Shown: piece by piece, positions 45,202 to 55,064 of the stretch | Layout of the letters: each line of letters begins with the position of its first letter | Numbering within the stretch: position 1 is the stretch's first letter | From: Blautia sp. | GTDB taxonomy: Bacteria; Bacillota; Clostridia; Lachnospirales; Lachnospiraceae | DNA: 64,000 nt | NCBI GenBank assembly: GCA_029257775.1 | Contig: JARIAQ010000032.1 | Coordinates: 87,448 to 151,447 of the forward strand | Direction: 5' to 3' | Notes under the pieces: generated by a model | What the model saw: the letters and a program-made list of their open reading frames with translations, nothing else | Told to the model about the DNA's origin: nothing | Database searches by the model: none | Translations under genes and position numbers: made by a program

Positions 45202-45963
45202 TTATTTTTTACTTTCCAAAAGTTTCTTAGCTCTATAAAAAGAATCCATTACCGCTTTTTGTGTACTACATTCTATTGTACAGGTTTTCACTTGCTTTTC
45301 TTGCAAAATTTTGCTTATTATATCACAAGGAACTGTACCTGTCCCAAACTGTAAATGACTATCTTTGTCACCTTTATTATCATGTAAATGAAGATGTTTC
45401 AGGTACTTTTTCTCTGTCTGGAACCATTCTTGACAAGACACTTTGGAGTAACAGTTTGCGTGTCCCACATCAAGACACAATCCAAAAGCAGGATGATCTA
45501 TTTTTTCTGCTGCCTCTTTTATAGGCTCTGGTATTCGATCCAATACATTCTCCATAACAATTTCAATAGAATCATCTTTTTCAAAAAGAAATTCTTTAAA
45601 AAAATCTGCCACTCTTTCTGCCCATCCAATCAAAAGATAAAAATCAGGCACATAGCAAGTATGATAAACGATTTTTTTTGCTCCCAAAGCCTTTGCTGCC
45701 TGATATGCTTCTTCGTATCTTTTCATAGTTACATCTCGGATGGATAAATCATAAGATACAGGATTTAAATCCAAAAAGGGACCATGAAACAAAAGTTTTT
45801 CACAACCCATTTTTTTTAATCTTTTTTCATAATTAATCAGTGTTTGTGACAAATTATCTAAATTTTCTGCAATAGAAAATTCAATGGACTCTATTCCCAT
45901 TCCTGTTTCCTGTATAACTTCTTTCATTTCTTCATCACACAATAAGTGACTGAAATAAAACAT
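45202..45963 (-). CDS. TIM-barrel protein of the sugar isomerase/epimerase (AP endonuclease 2) family
   Basis: 253 residues. LLFHGPFLDLNP, KIVYHTCYVP, IVMENVLDRIPEPI, FGLCLDVGHANCYS, YLKHLHLHDNKGDKDSHLQFGTG and CTIECST give the metal-binding His, Glu and Asp residues of the xylose-isomerase-like barrel in normal order. These proteins isomerise or epimerise sugars or cut DNA at abasic sites; the HLHDN-GD-HLQFGTG pattern points to the sugar group. Cytoplasmic. It follows the phosphopantetheinyl transferase gene by about 50 bases. No pathway gene adjoins it, so substrate is unknown. Confidence 0.8.
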   Translation of the reverse strand: MFYFSHLLCDEEMKEVIQETGMGIESIEFSIAENLDNLSQTLINYEKRLKKMGCEKLLFHGPFLDLNPVSYDLSIRDVTMKRYEEAYQAAKALGAKKIVYHTCYVPDFYLLIGWAERVADFFKEFLFEKDDSIEIVMENVLDRIPEPIKEAAEKIDHPAFGLCLDVGHANCYSKVSCQEWFQTEKKYLKHLHLHDNKGDKDSHLQFGTGTVPCDIISKILQEKQVKTCTIECSTQKAVMDSFYRAKKLLESKK

Positions 45964-46015
45964 AGCTTATCCCCCAATTTCTTGTGCTTCTGCTTCCATT
46001 TATGTTATATAATAT

Positions 46016-46639
46016 TTATGAAGAAAATAGCTTCAGGAAATCATCTGGCGAAACATTTTTATATATTGTTTCACATTTTCTTTCCGCACTAATACAGCCT
46101 ATATATCTTTCCTGCAACCTGAATTTTTCAAACCATACTGGCTTTGAAACTTTTCTTAAATCTATTGTAATTCCCTGTCCTGTAAGTTTTAAATAACTTT
46201 CCTTTCTTGTCCAATATTCATAAAAAGCATCTATTTTATCTACTTTATCCATAACATCTTTATATTCTATTTCAGATAAAATCTTGTCAAAAATACGCAA
46301 ATTTTTCAACACTTTCTTTTCTTGAACATCAATTCCACAAGGAATTTTGGAAATGGCACACACAACATATTTCCCTGAATGGCTAATATTAAAATGTATG
46401 TGAGACTTTCCTAAAAGACTTGGCTTTCCATGTATTCCATATACAAGACACTTTTCTAGTTTATGATAGGATTTTTGAAAATCATCTGACATAAAAAACT
46501 CGTATTCTTCCTGTATTTGAAGCAACCCATATAAAAGCAGAAGTCTTCCGCAGATTGTCTCCGTATGTTCTTCCCCTATATATATCTTTCTCCACTGGCT
46601 AAGTTTTCCAACATAAATTTTAATTTGAGGCAGATTCAT
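46016..46639 (-). CDS. Sfp-type 4'-phosphopantetheinyl transferase
   Basis: 207 residues. HFNISHSGKYVVCAIS, CGIDVQEKK and FYEYWTRKESYLKLTGQG are the three family motifs that bind CoA, Mg and the carrier protein. It transfers phosphopantetheine to a carrier-protein Ser. The start is Met at 46639 with AGGAGG upstream and overlaps the helicase gene by 20 bases. No NRPS or PKS gene is in the window; AcpP (58.1 kb) is a possible target, though AcpS normally serves it. Family secure, target unknown. Confidence 0.88.
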   Translation of the reverse strand: MNLPQIKIYVGKLSQWRKIYIGEEHTETICGRLLLLYGLLQIQEEYEFFMSDDFQKSYHKLEKCLVYGIHGKPSLLGKSHIHFNISHSGKYVVCAISKIPCGIDVQEKKVLKNLRIFDKILSEIEYKDVMDKVDKIDAFYEYWTRKESYLKLTGQGITIDLRKVSKPVWFEKFRLQERYIGCISAERKCETIYKNVSPDDFLKLFSS

Positions 46640-48491
46640 TTTTTTCCTCCTGCCAACCACATTCCTTTAAAAAGCGAGAAGGCTCTAACTGCTTTTCATG
46701 GTGTTCTTTAATAAACAAAAGAGAAAGTTCCTTTCTTGCTCTTGTCATACCAACATAAAATAGTCGCCGTTCTTCTTCCACATCGCTGTCTGTAACTGCT
46801 TTGTGATACGGTATTGTTCCTTCATTAACATTCATTAAAAAAACTTTATCAAATTCCAAACCTTTAACACTATGTAAAGTAGAAATAATGACTCCATTCC
46901 TCTGCACTGGTTGATTTTTAATCTGATCTTTTAAATTTTGTGTATAATCCTCAATATGAGCAAACCATTCCAAATAAGTCTTATACCCTTTGGCACTTTC
47001 TGCCAGTTCCTCCAAAATCTCATAAAAATCATCTACTTTCAGCTTCCGATAAGCGGCATAATCTTTTAAATATTCATCATACCCAATACCTTTACGTATA
47101 TAATTTATTCCACCATAAGGAGTCATATTTTTCATCAAATACAAGTCTTCCTCTAATTTATCAATTCTATCACACAGCCAGTCTTTTCCTTCATAATACC
47201 ATCGGAGAGCTTCAAAAGATACTTGTGTATCTTCCAATGCAGCTCGTGATATATAGCGATTAGGACGGTTCATAACCTGGAGAAATTCTCTTCTACTCCT
47301 ATCACCCATTGCTAATTTCATATAAGAAATAATATTCCGTGCAATCCAGTGTTCATAAATATTAGGCATAACATCTCGCATCTGAAAGGGAATTTGATAT
47401 TCCATAAAAGTCTCTACCAAAAATCTAGCACCAGAATTTGTTCTATATAAAACTGCCATTTCCTCATAAGGACATCCATCTTCATAAGCTTTTAAAATAC
47501 AATCTTTTACATAAACTTCTTCTTGTTTTGCCGTATCAAATTCTTTAATACATAGTGGCTTTCCCACTTCATTTTCTGTGTAGATTTTCTTCTTAAATCT
47601 CTTTCTGTTATATGCAATCACTTTGCCTGCTGCTTCCACAATATTCTTAGTGCAACGATAATTATATGGCAAAAGTTCTGTATGTACCATTGGAAAATCT
47701 TTTGGAAAATGCATCATAATTTCTGGTTTTGCACCACGAAATGCATAAATAGATTGATCATCATCCCCTACAATAAAAAGATTATTCTGAGGCCATGCCA
47801 ACATTTTTACAATATCATATTGAAGCTGATTAATATCCTGAAACTCATCGACTAAAATATACTGAAATTTCTGCTGCCAACCTGATAAAATGTCATCCCT
47901 TTTCTTCAATAAATCATAACAATATAACAGCATATCGTCAAAATCCAGCAACCTCGCCTGTCGACATCCATTGACATAAGTACAATAAATTGTCCGGAAT
48001 ATTTCGTCCGGACAATTTTTAGAATAGTAATGTTCCAGAGGAATTCGATTATTTTTCACTTGACTGATCTCCTGTACCAAGCCCTCAAAAAATTCCTTTT
48101 CATCCTCTATTTCCATTCTATGCTTATAAACAATTTCTCTTAACATATCATAGCGCTGTTCTTCACTAATGATATTTTTTCCTGTCAAACCATATGCCTG
48201 TCTTAAAATGCCATAAAATATACCATGAAAAGTTCCAAATGTCACTCTTTGATAATTTTCTGATAAACCAGAATTTTGACAAAGAGATAAAAAACGCTCT
48301 TTCATCTCTCTTGCAGCAGCCTTTGTAAAAGTTACTACCAGTATATGTGCAGGGTTCACATGATACTCCCGAATAAGCATCTCTACCCTTCTTGTTATAG
48401 TAGTAGTTTTTCCTGAACCAGGACCTGCCAAAAGCATCATAGGTCCTTTATTATGATGAATTGCTTTTTCTTGTACTACATTTTTCTCCAT
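46620..48491 (-). CDS. UvrD/PcrA-family DNA helicase
   Basis: 623-residue superfamily 1 helicase. Walker A LLAGPGSGKTTTITRR (about 20-35), VVTFTKAAAREM, Walker B YILVDEFQDINQLQYDI, VGDDDQSIYAFRGA, PYNYRCTKNIV, ISTLHSVKGLEFDKVFLMN and FYVGMTRARKELSLLF are all present. It is about 100 residues shorter than PcrA and lacks its C-terminal tail. Four bases separate it from gltX, and its ribosome site is weak, so translation probably depends on gltX. It overlaps the PPTase gene. Role in repair or replication restart inferred. Confidence 0.9.
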   Translation of the reverse strand: MEKNVVQEKAIHHNKGPMMLLAGPGSGKTTTITRRVEMLIREYHVNPAHILVVTFTKAAAREMKERFLSLCQNSGLSENYQRVTFGTFHGIFYGILRQAYGLTGKNIISEEQRYDMLREIVYKHRMEIEDEKEFFEGLVQEISQVKNNRIPLEHYYSKNCPDEIFRTIYCTYVNGCRQARLLDFDDMLLYCYDLLKKRDDILSGWQQKFQYILVDEFQDINQLQYDIVKMLAWPQNNLFIVGDDDQSIYAFRGAKPEIMMHFPKDFPMVHTELLPYNYRCTKNIVEAAGKVIAYNRKRFKKKIYTENEVGKPLCIKEFDTAKQEEVYVKDCILKAYEDGCPYEEMAVLYRTNSGARFLVETFMEYQIPFQMRDVMPNIYEHWIARNIISYMKLAMGDRSRREFLQVMNRPNRYISRAALEDTQVSFEALRWYYEGKDWLCDRIDKLEEDLYLMKNMTPYGGINYIRKGIGYDEYLKDYAAYRKLKVDDFYEILEELAESAKGYKTYLEWFAHIEDYTQNLKDQIKNQPVQRNGVIISTLHSVKGLEFDKVFLMNVNEGTIPYHKAVTDSDVEEERRLFYVGMTRARKELSLLFIKEHHEKQLEPSRFLKECGWQEEKNESASN

Positions 48492-48495
48492 AGAA

Positions 48496-49944
48496 TTAGC
48501 TTAACTTCTGAATTGCAGCTTTGATTCTTTTGATACTTTCTTCTTTTCCTAAGATTTCCAGAATTTCTGTAGCACCTGCCGGTGTCATCTGTTTTCCAGA
48601 AAGTGCAGTACGAATTGGCCATAAAATTTGACCATTTTTGTATCCATTTTCTTTTGCGAATCCACAAAGAAGTTCATACATAGCATCATTGCTGTAATCT
48701 TCTGTTTCTTCCAATACCGGAAGAATTTTCTCTAAAACTTCTAAAGATATTTCTGGATTTGTCTTCATTTTCTTATGGGTATACATAGCAATATCATATT
48801 CTGGTACTGCTTCAAAGAAATCCACTAAATCTGCAATATCCGGTAATACTTCAATTCTTGTTTTTACCATTCCGGCAATTTTTCTTAAATCCAAATCTTT
48901 TGTAATCACCTGTTTTAAATATGGAAGTGCCATTTCATAAAACTTATCATCATCCATAGCTTTCATATATTCTCCATTCATCCAACGAAGTTTCTGAATA
49001 TCAAATACTGCCGGTGATTTACTCATATGATGATAATCAAATTCTTTTACTAATTCTTCCAAGGAGAAGATTTCACGATTATCCTGAGGACACCAACCTA
49101 AAAGTGCCACATAATTTACAATTGCTTCTGTTAAAAATCCCTGTTCTACTAAATCTTCATAGGAAGAATGTCCAGAACGTTTACTCAACTTTTTATGTTC
49201 CTCGTTTGTAATCAAAGGACAATGTACATAAGTAGGAACTTCCCAGCCAAAAGCTTCATAAATACGATTGTATTTTGGAGAAGAAGATAAATATTCATTC
49301 CCTCTTACTACATGGGTAATCCCCATCAAATGATCATCTACTACATTGGCAAAATTGTAAGTAGGATAGCCATCTGATTTAATTAAAATCAAATCGTCTA
49401 ATTCATTATTAGGAACTGTAATTGCTCCATATATGTCATCCTGGAAAGTTGTTGTTCCTTCTGTAGGCATATTAAATCGAATAACATAAGGCTCTCCTTT
49501 TTCCAGTTTTTCTTCAATTTCTTCCTTGCTTAAATGCAGACAATGTTTGTCATACATCGCAATTTCTTTCTCTCCTACACTTGACTTTAAAGATTCCAGA
49601 CGCTCTTTTGTACAGAAACAATAATATGCATCACCTTGCTCAATTAACTGTTTTGCATATTTCAAATAAATCCCCTGTGCATTTCTTTCACTCTGTACAT
49701 AGGGACCATATCCCCCATCTTTATCCGGACCTTCATCATGTACCAGACCTGTCTTTGCAAGAGTTCTGTAAATAATATCCAGTGCGCCTTCTACAAAACG
49801 CTCCTGGTCTGTGTCTTCAATACGAAGCATAAAACTTCCATCTTCATGCTTTGCAATTAAATATGCATACAAAGCTGTTCTCAAATTTCCTACATGCATT
49901 CTACCTGTAGGGCTTGGTGCAAATCTTGTTCTTACTTTACTCAT
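48496..49944 (-). CDS. gltX: Glutamyl-tRNA synthetase
   Basis: 482 residues, class I. The HIGH motif is HVGNLRTAL within [10 protein letters not shown], and the KMSKS-type motif is [48 protein letters not shown] residues (here [13 protein letters not shown]) and [19 protein letters not shown] complete the pattern. AAGGAG precedes the ATG. Its promoter overlaps the stop of the FabK-like gene. No T-box leader is present. Secure; whether it also charges Gln-tRNA is not decidable. Confidence 0.97.
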   Translation of the reverse strand: MSKVRTRFAPSPTGRMHVGNLRTALYAYLIAKHEDGSFMLRIEDTDQERFVEGALDIIYRTLAKTGLVHDEGPDKDGGYGPYVQSERNAQGIYLKYAKQLIEQGDAYYCFCTKERLESLKSSVGEKEIAMYDKHCLHLSKEEIEEKLEKGEPYVIRFNMPTEGTTTFQDDIYGAITVPNNELDDLILIKSDGYPTYNFANVVDDHLMGITHVVRGNEYLSSSPKYNRIYEAFGWEVPTYVHCPLITNEEHKKLSKRSGHSSYEDLVEQGFLTEAIVNYVALLGWCPQDNREIFSLEELVKEFDYHHMSKSPAVFDIQKLRWMNGEYMKAMDDDKFYEMALPYLKQVITKDLDLRKIAGMVKTRIEVLPDIADLVDFFEAVPEYDIAMYTHKKMKTNPEISLEVLEKILPVLEETEDYSNDAMYELLCGFAKENGYKNGQILWPIRTALSGKQMTPAGATEILEILGKEESIKRIKAAIQKLS

Positions 49945-50009
49945 GGTATTTCTCCTTATTTTTAAAACAGAGGTATTCCGCTTTTCTCTTATACCCCATT
50001 ACCATGAAA

Positions 50010-50038
50010 ATTATACTCGAACCATCGTCTATTTTCAA
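50010..50038 (-). promoter_or_regulatory. Promoter of gltX
   Basis: TTGAAA (50038-50033), 17 bases, TATAAT (50015-50010) on the minus strand. The -35 includes the TGA stop of the upstream FabK-like gene. Confidence 0.8.
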
Positions 50039-51096
50039 GTATTGATTCCCGAAAATCCTCTCATTATTTCTTTTACCTCTTCTATTTTGTTACACCGCCA
50101 TGCATTTTCTCCACAAAATAAAAGCCCATTTTCCGTATCTCCTAATGCTGCATGTACTAATGCTTCTGTAATGCAATAAGGAATATCCTTTCCTTGACAC
50201 CCCTCAATACATTGATAACAATGAGTGATTTTTTCCGGCTGTACCTTTACCCTTTCAATAAATGCATTATGAATCGCCCTTCCTGGCATTCCTACAGGAC
50301 TATCTATAAGAATAATATCTTCCTTTTTTGCCTTTAAGTACGCTCCCTTATAACGCTCATCCGCATCACATTCTTTGGTGGTAACAAATCGAGTACCTAC
50401 CTGTACTCCATCAGCGCCAAGAGAAAAAGCATGGTCCATATCCTTTTTATCAAAAATTCCTCCTGCTACAATTACTGGAATTTTTCGTCCCGCTTTTTTG
50501 CCATATTCCTCTGCTTTTTCTACAATATCTTTTATTACCTTATCGTATTCTGCCTGTGTAAGCATTTTTGCTTTTTCTTTTGAAAAACCCAAATGTCCTC
50601 CAGCTTTTGGTCCTTCTACTACTACAAAGTCAGGATAACGGGAATATTTTCGCTCCCAAACTCTACTAATTACTGTAAATGCCTTTAATGAAGAGATAAT
50701 TGGTGCAATTTTGACTTTACTTTCTTTTACATATTCTGGTAAATCTATTGGAAGCCCTGCACCTGACAAAATCACATCAACGCCTGCCAAAACAGCATTT
50801 TTCACATACTCTTTGTAATGCCTTGTTGCTACCATGATATTCACTCCAATGACTCCACCTTTTGCAATTTCTTTTGCCTTTTTTATCTCTTTTTTCATGG
50901 CACGAAAGTTTGCTTCTAAAGGATTTTTCTGAAAATCAGGTTCCCGAAATCCAATTTGTGCTGTGGAAATAACTCCCATTCCACCTTCTAAAGCCACATT
51001 TCCTGCAAGTCTTGACAAACTGATTCCTACTCCCATTCCACCTTGTATCACTGGAATTTTTACCTTTAAATCTCCAATTTCCAATGGTTTTATCAT
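50035..51096 (-). CDS. FabK-like / nitronate monooxygenase-type flavoprotein
   Basis: 353 residues, FMN-binding TIM barrel: IPVIQGGMGVGISLSRLAGNVA, GVIGVNIMVA, VEGPKAGGHLG, IPVIVAGGI and LGADGVQVGTRFVTT. A C-terminal Cys set, CYQCIEGCQGKDIPYC (about 299-314), is typical of the clostridial branch. The family includes 2-nitropropane dioxygenases and the enoyl-ACP reductase FabK. It is the last gene of the fab/acc cluster, 33 bases after accDA, and no fabI is here, so an enoyl reductase role is plausible. A ribosome site AGAAGGGAG precedes the ATG. Family secure; FabK function is inferred from context. Confidence 0.82.
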   Translation of the reverse strand: MIKPLEIGDLKVKIPVIQGGMGVGISLSRLAGNVALEGGMGVISTAQIGFREPDFQKNPLEANFRAMKKEIKKAKEIAKGGVIGVNIMVATRHYKEYVKNAVLAGVDVILSGAGLPIDLPEYVKESKVKIAPIISSLKAFTVISRVWERKYSRYPDFVVVEGPKAGGHLGFSKEKAKMLTQAEYDKVIKDIVEKAEEYGKKAGRKIPVIVAGGIFDKKDMDHAFSLGADGVQVGTRFVTTKECDADERYKGAYLKAKKEDIILIDSPVGMPGRAIHNAFIERVKVQPEKITHCYQCIEGCQGKDIPYCITEALVHAALGDTENGLLFCGENAWRCNKIEEVKEIMRGFSGINT

Positions 51097-51129
51097 CTTT
51101 TCTCCCTTCTGATAAACAACTTTCTCTAA

Positions 51130-52842
51130 CTACATCCGACGAAATCTATTATATCTGTGCTCTGCAATTTCCTCTCCTGTCATACCCTCCATACTCTTTA
51201 AAAAATCTTTCATTCGTTCTTTCATGTCTTTACACAAAACAGGCAGCGTTTCCTTCGATGCTGCTATTTCTTCCTGTATTACCTGATCAATTATGCCAAG
51301 ACCTTTTAAATCCTTAGCGGTAATCTTCATTATCTCAGAGGCTTCCTTTGCCTTTTTACTATCTTTCCACAAAATAGAGGCAAAACCCTCTGGTGATAAA
51401 ATAGAATAAATGGCATTTTCCATCATCCACACTTCGTTACCAACACCAAGTGCCAACGCACCTCCGCTTCCGCCTTCTCCAATAACAATACTTAGAACAG
51501 GGACTTTTAATGCAGCCATTTCTAATAAATTTCTTGCTATTGCCTCGCCCTGTCCTCGTTCTTCTGCCTCTACACCACAAAAAGCTCCTGGGGTATCTAT
51601 AAATGTAATCACAGGGCGTTGAAATTTCTCTGCCTGTTTCATTAAACGCAAAGCTTTTCGATATCCCTCTGGGGATGGCATACCAAAATTTCTTCTAATA
51701 TTTTCTTTTGTACTTCTTCCTTTTTGAATACCAATTACGGTTACTGGCTGTCCATCTAAAAGGGCTAATCCTCCGATAATGGCTCCATCATCACGAAAAG
51801 CTCTATCTCCGTGAAGTTCCATAAAACTATCGAAAATCTTTTTTATATAATCAAGACTCACTGGTCTTTTACTATCCCTTGCTGCCTGTACCTTTTCCCA
51901 GGCTGTCATTTCTTTTACTTTTTTCTTTCTAACATCCGGTAAAGTTTCTTCTTTTGGAAGAATAATATTGGAAAACTGGCAATACCCTTTTTGTCTTTCA
52001 TGAAGCTTTAAAATTCCAGATAATGTCTGTTTTAGCTGATCCCTTTTTACAATACTATCCACCATTCCGTGCTCCACCAAAAATTCCGCTTTTTGAAATC
52101 CCTCCGGCAGTTTTTGATGAATCGTCTGAGCAATTACACGTGGGCCTGCAAAACCGATTAATGCTCCTGGCTCTGCTAAAATAATATCTCCCAACATAGC
52201 AAAACTTGCTGTTACCCCTCCTGTTGTAGGATCTGTAAGCACTGGTATATAAAGAAGGCCTGCATCACTATGCTTCTTTATTGCTGCCGAAGTCTTTGCC
52301 ATCTGCATAAGAGATACAATCCCCTCCTGCATTCTAGCTCCTCCTGAACAACAAAATAATACTACTGGTAGCTTTCTTTTTGTTGCTTCCTCAAAAGCTC
52401 TAGTGATTTTCTCCCCTACAGTATGTCCCATACTCCCCATTAAAAATCGGGCATCACAAACCCCCAGCACCACAGGACTATTTTCAATCTTTGCCTCTCC
52501 AATACACACTGCCTCATCCAGATGAACTTTCTCTTTTAAAGCCATAAGCTTTTCTTTATACCCTGGATAATCCAAGGGATTACAAAAAGAAAAGTCTGTA
52601 TACCACTCCTGAAAACTATCTTTATCTGCTACCAGTTTTATTCTAGTTTTAGCTTTAATACGAAAATATTCTCCGCATTTAGGACATACATAGGAAGCAC
52701 CTGCTACATCTTCCTTGTAAATCATTTCCCCGCATTTTGGGCATTTCATCCAAAGCCCCCAAGGTACAGAAGGCACAGATGTTTTTTCTTCTATCTGCTC
52801 TGTACCCGATGTTTTTTTAAACAATTCTTTCCATCTGGACAT
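51130..52842 (-). CDS. accDA: Fused acetyl-CoA carboxylase carboxyltransferase, beta plus alpha (AccD-AccA)
   Basis: 570 residues holding both carboxyltransferase subunits in one chain. Residues 1-290 are AccD: a zinc finger ([11 protein letters not shown] then [10 protein letters not shown], Cys34, 37, 53, 56), [18 protein letters not shown] and [12 protein letters not shown]. From about 310 it is Acc[59 protein letters not shown] and [14 protein letters not shown]. The usual AccA N-terminal helices (about 60 residues) are missing, replaced by a short Lys-rich linker (about 285-310). It transfers the carboxyl group from carboxybiotin to acetyl-CoA. AAGGAG precedes the ATG. 14 bases follow accC. 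The fusion keeps the subunits at a 1:1 ratio. Confidence 0.95.
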   Translation of the reverse strand: MSRWKELFKKTSGTEQIEEKTSVPSVPWGLWMKCPKCGEMIYKEDVAGASYVCPKCGEYFRIKAKTRIKLVADKDSFQEWYTDFSFCNPLDYPGYKEKLMALKEKVHLDEAVCIGEAKIENSPVVLGVCDARFLMGSMGHTVGEKITRAFEEATKRKLPVVLFCCSGGARMQEGIVSLMQMAKTSAAIKKHSDAGLLYIPVLTDPTTGGVTASFAMLGDIILAEPGALIGFAGPRVIAQTIHQKLPEGFQKAEFLVEHGMVDSIVKRDQLKQTLSGILKLHERQKGYCQFSNIILPKEETLPDVRKKKVKEMTAWEKVQAARDSKRPVSLDYIKKIFDSFMELHGDRAFRDDGAIIGGLALLDGQPVTVIGIQKGRSTKENIRRNFGMPSPEGYRKALRLMKQAEKFQRPVITFIDTPGAFCGVEAEERGQGEAIARNLLEMAALKVPVLSIVIGEGGSGGALALGVGNEVWMMENAIYSILSPEGFASILWKDSKKAKEASEIMKITAKDLKGLGIIDQVIQEEIAASKETLPVLCKDMKERMKDFLKSMEGMTGEEIAEHRYNRFRRM

Positions 52843-52856
52843 CTGCTAAGTTCTCC

Positions 52857-54200
52857 TTATATCGCATAATGTTTTGTAATAAAATCTGTTGTAATATTCC
52901 CCTCTATAAAATCTTTTTGTTGTAAAATATCGTATTGAAAATCCAAATTAGTATTTATTCCCTCAATGATTACTTCTCCCAGTGTACTTCTCAGTTTTGC
53001 AATAGCAGAAGCTCTATCTTTGTCATGAACAATAACTTTCATAATCATAGAATCGTAATTACTCGGTATCTGATACCCTGCGTAAACAGCCGTATCTACC
53101 CGCACTCCATTCCCTCCTGGAATATGTAAATGCTCAATTGTTCCCGGACATGGCATGAAATTTTTCTCTGGATTTTCTGCATTAATTCTACACTCAATAG
53201 CATGGCCAGTAAGGAAAATATCCTCTTGCGAAACCGAAAGAGGAAGTCCCGCTGAAACTCGAATTTGTTCTTTAATTAAGTCCACTCCGGAAACAAATTC
53301 TGTTACAGGATGTTCCACCTGAATCCTAGTATTCATTTCCATAAAGAAAAATTCACCCGTCTCATCTAAAAGAAATTCAATTGTTCCCGCACTTTCATAT
53401 CCTACCGCTTTTGCCGCTTTTCTAGCCGTTTCTCCTAGTCTTTTTCTTGTTTTTTCTGAAATTGCACAACAAGGTGATTCCTCTATCATCTTCTGATGTC
53501 GTCTTTGTATGGAGCAGTCACGCTCACCTAACTGTACAATATTCCCGAATTTATCTCCTAAAATCTGTACTTCGATATGTCTTGGGTTCCTCACATAACG
53601 TTCAATATACATGGTATCATCCCCGAAAGAGTTTTTTGACTCTTGTTGAGCCATAAGAAAGTTCTCCGCAAAATCTTCTCTGCTCTCTGCTATACGCATA
53701 CCCTTTCCTCCACCTCCCGAAGATGCTTTTATCATAACTGGAAAACCAATTTTTTCTGCCGCTAAAAGTGCTTCTTCCACACTGTATACAGCTTCCTCCG
53801 TTCCTGGTATCACGGGAACATCTGCTTGCATCATGGTTTTTCTTGCCTCTGATTTATTTCCCATTTTCTGAATAATTTCAGGGGAAGGACCAATAAATGC
53901 CACATGACACTTTTCACACATCTGAGCAAATCGGCTGTTTTCTGATAAAAAGCCGAATCCTGGATGAATAGCTTCTGCTTTTACCGCAATAGTAGCACTT
54001 ATAATTCTTTCCATATTTAAATAGCTATCTTTTGAGGAAGCAGATCCAATACAAATAGCTTCATCTGCAAGCTGAGCATGTAAAGCCTCCTTATCCGCCT
54101 CAGAATAAACAGCTACGGTTCTTATTCCCAATTCTCTGCATGCACGGATAATCCGAACTGCAATTTCCCCTCGATTTGCAATTAAAATCTTCTGAAACAT
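52857..54200 (-). CDS. accC: Acetyl-CoA carboxylase, biotin carboxylase subunit
   Basis: Carboxylates the biotin of AccB using ATP and bicarbonate. 447 residues, ATP-grasp fold. FQKILIANRGEIAVRIIRA, KASSGGGGKGMRIA (Gly-rich loop), ERDCSIQRRHQKMIEESPC, MEMNTRIQVEHPVTE and GHAIECRINAE are standard. The Met at 54200 has AGGAG at good spacing; the frame begins two codons earlier with GTG. It follows fabZ by 8 bases. Secure. Confidence 0.97.
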   Translation of the reverse strand: MFQKILIANRGEIAVRIIRACRELGIRTVAVYSEADKEALHAQLADEAICIGSASSKDSYLNMERIISATIAVKAEAIHPGFGFLSENSRFAQMCEKCHVAFIGPSPEIIQKMGNKSEARKTMMQADVPVIPGTEEAVYSVEEALLAAEKIGFPVMIKASSGGGGKGMRIAESREDFAENFLMAQQESKNSFGDDTMYIERYVRNPRHIEVQILGDKFGNIVQLGERDCSIQRRHQKMIEESPCCAISEKTRKRLGETARKAAKAVGYESAGTIEFLLDETGEFFFMEMNTRIQVEHPVTEFVSGVDLIKEQIRVSAGLPLSVSQEDIFLTGHAIECRINAENPEKNFMPCPGTIEHLHIPGGNGVRVDTAVYAGYQIPSNYDSMIMKVIVHDKDRASAIAKLRSTLGEVIIEGINTNLDFQYDILQQKDFIEGNITTDFITKHYAI

Positions 54201-54208
54201 ATGCACTC

Positions 54209-54637
54209 CTATCCCACCATAAAGGTCATTTCTGCTACCACAGTTACTTTTCCATGTTGATTCTTTGCAACTGCTTTTCCAATTCCTACAGGACCTTTTT
54301 CTTTAATGATTTCAACCTCTAAAGTCAATATATCACCTGGTACTACTTTTGTCTTAAATTTTGCAGACTGTATACCACCAAAGTATGCTATTTTGCCTTT
54401 ATTTTCTTTTTTACTTAAAATCGCCACAGCTCCTGTCTGTGCTAATGCTTCAATCTGCAAAACTCCTGGCATTACAGGTTCCTCTGGAAAATGTCCTGCA
54501 AAAAAATCTTCGTGATATGTTACACATTTTTTTCCCACAGCCTTTTTACCTGGTTCTAATTCTTCTATAGTATCCACCAGAAGAAAAGGATGTCTGTGGG
54601 GAATAATTTCCATAATTTCCTTTGTTGTAAGCTGCAT
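54209..54637 (-). CDS. fabZ: 3-hydroxyacyl-ACP dehydratase FabZ
   Basis: 142 residues, hot-dog fold. [14 protein letters not shown] holds the catalytic His, and [23 protein letters not shown] holds the catalytic Glu and helix (positions about 45-67). It dehydrates 3-hydroxyacyl-ACP in elongation; no FabA is present. AAGGAGGG stands before the Met at 54637; the frame extends 13 codons upstream into accB without a site. Secure. Confidence 0.97.
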   Translation of the reverse strand: MQLTTKEIMEIIPHRHPFLLVDTIEELEPGKKAVGKKCVTYHEDFFAGHFPEEPVMPGVLQIEALAQTGAVAILSKKENKGKIAYFGGIQSAKFKTKVVPGDILTLEVEIIKEKGPVGIGKAVAKNQHGKVTVVAEMTFMVG

Positions 54638-54647
54638 GATACCCTCC

Positions 54648-55049
54648 TTAACCAATGACAAATAAAGGCTGTCCATACTCTACCATATCTTCATTTCCTA
54701 TTAAAATTTCTTCTACTACACCATCGTATTCTGACTCAATTTCATTCATAAGTTTCATGGCCTCTACAATCCCAAGCACTTGTCCTTTTTGCACTGTATC
54801 TCCTACTTTTACAAAAGTTTCTGCTTCTGGAGAAGGTGCTGCATAAAAGGTTCCCACTAATGGAGACTTTACTGTTTTCTCCTTAACTATTTCTTCTTTT
54901 TTCACTGTTTTTGGTGAAAGCTTTTCCATTTTGCTCTGCTTTTCACCACCACGCATAATAATTTTCAAATCACCTTCCTCAAAAGAAAATTCTGATAAAC
55001 CTGACTCTCCTACTGCATGAATAAGCTTTATAATTTTATCGAATTCCAT
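54648..55049 (-). CDS. accB: Acetyl-CoA carboxylase biotin carboxyl carrier protein
   Basis: 133 residues. N-terminal part ([28 protein letters not shown]), a Lys-rich linker (about 40-60), and a biotinyl domain with [23 protein letters not shown] and the biotin Lys in [18 protein letters not shown] precedes the ATG. It carries carboxybiotin from AccC to AccDA. It is 15 bases after fabF. Secure. Confidence 0.97.
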   Translation of the reverse strand: MEFDKIIKLIHAVGESGLSEFSFEEGDLKIIMRGGEKQSKMEKLSPKTVKKEEIVKEKTVKSPLVGTFYAAPSPEAETFVKVGDTVQKGQVLGIVEAMKLMNEIESEYDGVVEEILIGNEDMVEYGQPLFVIG

Positions 55050-55064
55050 AGTTTCTATACCTCC

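Noticed and set aside
49945..50034. T-box leader of gltX
   Set aside because: The leader is under 70 bases and has no T-box sequence or terminator.
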